The position numbers and the translations under genes are program-made. A DNA stretch of 64,000 nucleotides from Polyangiaceae bacterium (GTDB taxonomy: Bacteria; Myxococcota_A; Polyangia; Polyangiales; Polyangiaceae), in the NCBI GenBank assembly GCA_013361525.1, contig JABFXY010000054.1, positions 1 to 64,000 of the forward strand, given 5' to 3'. Below, in pieces: positions 61,285 through 64,000 of the stretch. The notes under the pieces are model-generated. The model ran no database searches and had not been told where the DNA came from. It was given only the letters and a program-made list of their open reading frames with translations. The first letter of the stretch is position 1, and every line of letters starts with the position of its first letter.

Positions 61285-62625
61285 TCAGCTTTCGCGCCGT
61301 CGGCTGCGCAGGCGCAGGCCGATCGGGACATACACGGACAATGCCAGCCACATGATGAATGGATCGTAGGGGACGCGCAGCCGCGCCTCCCCGAAGAAGA
61401 TCCACGCCACGGCGAGCAATGCAAAGACTTGCGCGGCGACGAGCCCATTGCGTGAATCGGGTTGCCGCACGATCCGGAAAAGAGCGACGACAAGACCCGG
61501 GATCCACGCGACCTGCAGAATCGCCCAGACGTTCGCGACGACGCCCTTGGTGGGCCACGGAAGGTTGTACGCGTAGAGCAGTAGCAGGTGCGTCGCGCTG
61601 TATTTCAGCTGACGGAGCGGACCCGTCCGCTGCATGCACTCACCGGCCAGCTTGCGAGCAGCCGATTCGTCCCAGATCTCTCCTTCGATCTTCAGATCGG
61701 TGCCGTACGCGGGGTCGAGGTCGACGATCGGCTTCCAGCCGTGTTTGTCCTGAAACGTCGCGAGGTGTTTCAACGACGGCACCTCGAACCCGCTCGACCG
61801 CGTGTCGGTCGCCGACAAACGCGTCGGGTGGCAGCGGCCGAATGCGAGGTTGAATCCGCCGTTCGTCGAGACGAACCCCCACCTGTCGGTATGATGGTGA
61901 ACGCGGTGCGCGGACAACATCGCGACGATCGCAATGGGCACGACGAAGAGCAATGCGGGCAACACGCGGCGCTCGGTTGGGGCCGGCGGCGACGAGCGGT
62001 TCTTCCAGCGCCGAGCGACGATGAGACAACCCATGAGCGCGAGCGAGACGACGACTTGCGGTCGGACCGTCATCGCGAGCGCGAACGCGATGCCGGCGAA
62101 CGCCGCGTCGCGCGTCCGTCGCTCGTCGTCGAATCGGACCGAGTAAAAGACCGCTGCCGCGAGGGCGCACGAGAATGGCACCTCCGAGAGCACGAACGAG
62201 CCGAGCATGATGAGCGGCACATGCACGACGAGGAGCGTCCCGAAGATCGACAGCAAGAGGCGCCGGTTCTCCGCAGGGGCGAGCCGCTGCGCCAACGCGA
62301 ACGCGAACCCGACCGCGGCAGCGCCGAGGCCTGCGAATGCGATGCCGATCGGCGCGCGGGCTTCACGCCCGAACACCGCTCGAATGCCGGCCACGAACAC
62401 GTGGGTCCCATAGGGGAAAAACGTGGAGGTCGGCCGCTTCGTGCTCCACGGGACGTCGAGCGCTTCGGTCGCGCGCCGTACGTACCCCGCCATGTCGCTC
62501 GTCACGTAATCGAGCGGCGGATGAACGAAGAGGTTATAGACGAGCCGCACCACGAACGCCGCGGCGACGACGGTCAAGAGCGCGCGATGACGCGCCAGGC
62601 GGGAGGAAAGGAAGGCCGTGAGCAA
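61285..62625 (-). CDS. Integral membrane protein, GT-C/ArnT-like glycosyltransferase candidate
   Basis: 446 aa if the TTG at 62625 is used. The frame continues to a GTG at 62685, but that overlaps the divergent gene more deeply, so the start is uncertain. Ten or more membrane helices. The first outer loop after helix 1 has PPLDYVTSDMAGYVRRATEA, with an Asp where GT-C enzymes place a catalytic acid, and later YGTHVFVAGIRAVFG. This fits GT-C glycosyltransferases that use lipid-linked sugars. It is in one operon with the alpha/beta hydrolase. The assignment is tentative. Confidence 0.65.
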   Translation of the reverse strand: MLTAFLSSRLARHRALLTVVAAAFVVRLVYNLFVHPPLDYVTSDMAGYVRRATEALDVPWSTKRPTSTFFPYGTHVFVAGIRAVFGREARAPIGIAFAGLGAAAVGFAFALAQRLAPAENRRLLLSIFGTLLVVHVPLIMLGSFVLSEVPFSCALAAAVFYSVRFDDERRTRDAAFAGIAFALAMTVRPQVVVSLALMGCLIVARRWKNRSSPPAPTERRVLPALLFVVPIAIVAMLSAHRVHHHTDRWGFVSTNGGFNLAFGRCHPTRLSATDTRSSGFEVPSLKHLATFQDKHGWKPIVDLDPAYGTDLKIEGEIWDESAARKLAGECMQRTGPLRQLKYSATHLLLLYAYNLPWPTKGVVANVWAILQVAWIPGLVVALFRIVRQPDSRNGLVAAQVFALLAVAWIFFGEARLRVPYDPFIMWLALSVYVPIGLRLRSRRRES

Positions 62626-63616
62626 GACGAAAGAGCGGGCCAGTATAGTCGCGCAACACGACCCGGGGCTCGCTCCGCGGATCACGGCGCGGCGGCCGCT
62701 GTTCTACGAGCGCGGCGCGGACCCGATCGAAGACCGTCCGCGCCACGTTCGCGCGGCGTCGTCCGTCGTCCGCTTCCTCGGCACGCTCTTCGTCGTACAG
62801 GACGACGCTCTGTTCCTCGCCCGAATCGACGAATCGACGTTCCGAGTCGCCGACGTGCTCCTCCCCCGCGGGCCCGGGGCGCTTCGATTGTTCGACGACG
62901 TTCGTGGGAACAAGGCGGACAAGCTCGACCTCGAGGCAGCAGCCGTCGTCCCATCCAGCGAGGGTGAGGTGCTGCTCGCGTTCGGGTCCGGCTCGACGCC
63001 GGTCCGCGAGCGCATCGTGGTGCTCCGGCCGCGCGGCGATTCCCTCGACGTGAGGATCGCGGACGGCGCGGCGCTTTATGCGCAGATGCGCGCCGATCGA
63101 AGCTTCAGCGGCAGCGAGCTCAACATCGAAGGCGCGCTCCTCGACGGCCGCGATCTGCTGTTCTTCCAGCGCGGCAATGGCAAAGCGGTCGACGATCTCA
63201 AGCCGGTCGACGCGACAGCGAGGGTGGACGCCGCCGAGCTGCTCGCACACCTCGAAGGCCGAGGTCCGTGTCCTTCGCCGCACGAAATCGCGCGTTACGA
63301 GCTCGGGTCGATCGGCGGCTGCCGGCTCACGTTCACCGATGCCAGCTGGTATCGAGGCTCGGCCGTGTACGTCGCCGCCGCGGAAGCGAGCCCGGACGCA
63401 ATCACCGACGGCCCGGTCGCCGGCGTCGCCATCGGCACGTTGGGCGGACCCGGCGCCGTTCGTTATGGTCTATTGCGGGACGAGCGCGGTGAGCTCTCGT
63501 GCGACAAGGTCGAGGGTATCGTCGAGGCTGCTGGCGGTGGCCTCATCGGTGTCATCGATCGCGACGATCCCGACGCTCCGGCGGAGCTCGTTCACATCGA
63601 TTGTGATATCGCATAG
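62618..63616 (+). CDS. DUF6929-like protein
   Basis: 332 aa from GTG 62618 (GGAAGG five bases upstream), divergent from and slightly overlapping the membrane-protein gene. Features match DUF6929 as I know it: VVQDDALFLARIDESTFRVA, DKLDLEAAAVVPSSEGEVLL then AFGSGSTPVRERIVVLRP, SELNIEGALLDGRDLLFFQRG and RLTFTDASW with GPVAGVAIGTLGG. It looks like a beta-propeller without a signal peptide. Function unknown. Confidence 0.8.
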   Translation: MSKTKERASIVAQHDPGLAPRITARRPLFYERGADPIEDRPRHVRAASSVVRFLGTLFVVQDDALFLARIDESTFRVADVLLPRGPGALRLFDDVRGNKADKLDLEAAAVVPSSEGEVLLAFGSGSTPVRERIVVLRPRGDSLDVRIADGAALYAQMRADRSFSGSELNIEGALLDGRDLLFFQRGNGKAVDDLKPVDATARVDAAELLAHLEGRGPCPSPHEIARYELGSIGGCRLTFTDASWYRGSAVYVAAAEASPDAITDGPVAGVAIGTLGGPGAVRYGLLRDERGELSCDKVEGIVEAAGGGLIGVIDRDDPDAPAELVHIDCDIA

Positions 63617-63618
63617 CG

Positions 63619-63646
63619 CGCATTTCACGTTTCGTCGTGAAATGCG
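63619..63646. terminator. Stem-loop between convergent genes
   Basis: CGCATTTCACG-TTTCGT-CGTGAAATGCG, an 11-bp perfect stem starting three bases after the DUF6929-like stop and covering the last codons and stop of the opposite-strand gene. A bidirectional terminator is the likely role. Confidence 0.65.
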
Positions 63647-63999
63647 TCGATGGCCTCCAAACAAACCACCGGAATGCCCCGTTCGCTCACGTCGTGACGC
63701 ATCGTCGCGGCGTGCGGCCCGCGGTATTCGACGACACGCGACGCGCCACCCGCGAAGCCGCAAACGTCCGTGATTCGATCGGGCGAAGGTCTCAGCGCCA
63801 GGGATCGAAGCCCGGAGCGTGAGGGCACATCGAGGACGCGTTCATCGAATGGAAGGTCGTGGGCGCGCAATAGGTCCCGCGCGCCATTGCGGTCGAGATC
63901 GTGGAAGCTCGCGGCATGAAAGAAGAGCTCGAGCGGTCGCTCGAGCGGTGAGTCGAGGACGAGCCTATCCACCGCGGGGTGGATGGCGGCCACGTCCAT
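63625..63999 (-). CDS. Hypothetical protein, possibly truncated by the window edge
   Basis: The minus-strand frame runs from the right edge (an ATG at 63999) to a stop at 63625, 124 codons. Because the ATG sits at the very edge, the gene may extend beyond it. Visible parts: PLERPLELFFHAASFHDLDR, DLLRAHDLPFDERVLDVPSR and the end GIPVVCLEAIDAFHDE. No family recognised. Codon bias supports it being real, and its 3' end carries the shared stem-loop. Confidence 0.55.
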   Translation of the reverse strand: MDVAAIHPAVDRLVLDSPLERPLELFFHAASFHDLDRNGARDLLRAHDLPFDERVLDVPSRSGLRSLALRPSPDRITDVCGFAGGASRVVEYRGPHAATMRHDVSERGIPVVCLEAIDAFHDET

Positions 64000-64000
64000 C

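Overview
The window is high-GC, with coding codons ending mostly in G or C. It is dominated by secreted, lipidated and surface proteins with Gly/Ser/Asn-rich linkers. Three proteins end in a Cys-containing stretch, one hydrophobic segment and an Arg cluster, which resembles the MYXO-CTERM sorting signal. Together with hybrid two-component systems and many predicted lipoproteins of unknown function, this points to a predatory myxobacterium-like organism (Myxococcota, probably Polyangia). This is an inference from sequence style; there is no rRNA gene to confirm it. I saw no tRNA, rRNA, CRISPR array, transposase or integrase.

Layout. 1-4.2 kb: the end of an unknown gene, a secreted FG-GAP/VCBS calcium-repeat protein and an amidase-signature enzyme. 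4.2-23.9 kb: the most notable region, a minus-strand Tc (toxin complex) locus. In transcription order it has a 339-aa duplicated-domain protein, a 2990-aa TcA pore/translocation subunit, a 2506-aa TcB-TcC (SpvB/RHS cocoon) fusion ending in an HNH/WHH-type nuclease domain, a small acidic immunity-like protein 17 bp downstream, a second small gene interrupted by one TGA, a 144-aa protein and an 83-aa membrane protein. It ends in a low-information zone with a repeated 44-bp hairpin and a possible gene remnant. The TcA stop and the TcB-C start share one base.

24-32 kb: a ferritin-like lipoprotein coupled to a predicted outer-membrane-type protein, a GNAT acetyltransferase, a Cys-rich lipoprotein, a MYXO-CTERM-like protein, a two-gene YeeE/YedE (sulfur-compound uptake) system, a DUF1513-like propeller, a histidine phosphatase and a secreted BNR-type propeller. 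32-35 kb: two stand-alone receiver proteins divergent from a REC-HisKA-HATPase-REC hybrid kinase. 35-43 kb: cell-envelope genes (DUF2914 lipoprotein coupled to an M15-like peptidase, several small lipoproteins and membrane proteins, a glutaredoxin-like protein, a phosphatase overlapping a DUF3108-like lipoprotein, a FemAB/GNAT-like protein), then a striking inverted repeat next to a 59-aa acidic peptide gene.

43-52 kb: an Lhr-type helicase, two propeller lipoproteins, a small Cys-rich lipoprotein and a YifB/ComM AAA ATPase. 52-64 kb: a modular lysozyme-like/LGFP/C39-like surface protein with a palindrome at its promoter, a TetR regulator overlapping a copper type II monooxygenase-like lipoprotein gene, a di-heme cytochrome/propeller protein coupled to a lipoprotein under a 21-bp palindrome resembling a Fur-type operator, an alpha/beta hydrolase, a GT-C-like membrane protein, a DUF6929-like protein and a gene running off the right edge.

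The best candidate for an unusual system is the Tc locus. It pairs an ABC toxin with a bacterial-style nuclease tip and a cluster of immunity-like genes, an arrangement expected if the effector can poison the producer or other bacteria rather than only eukaryotic cells.
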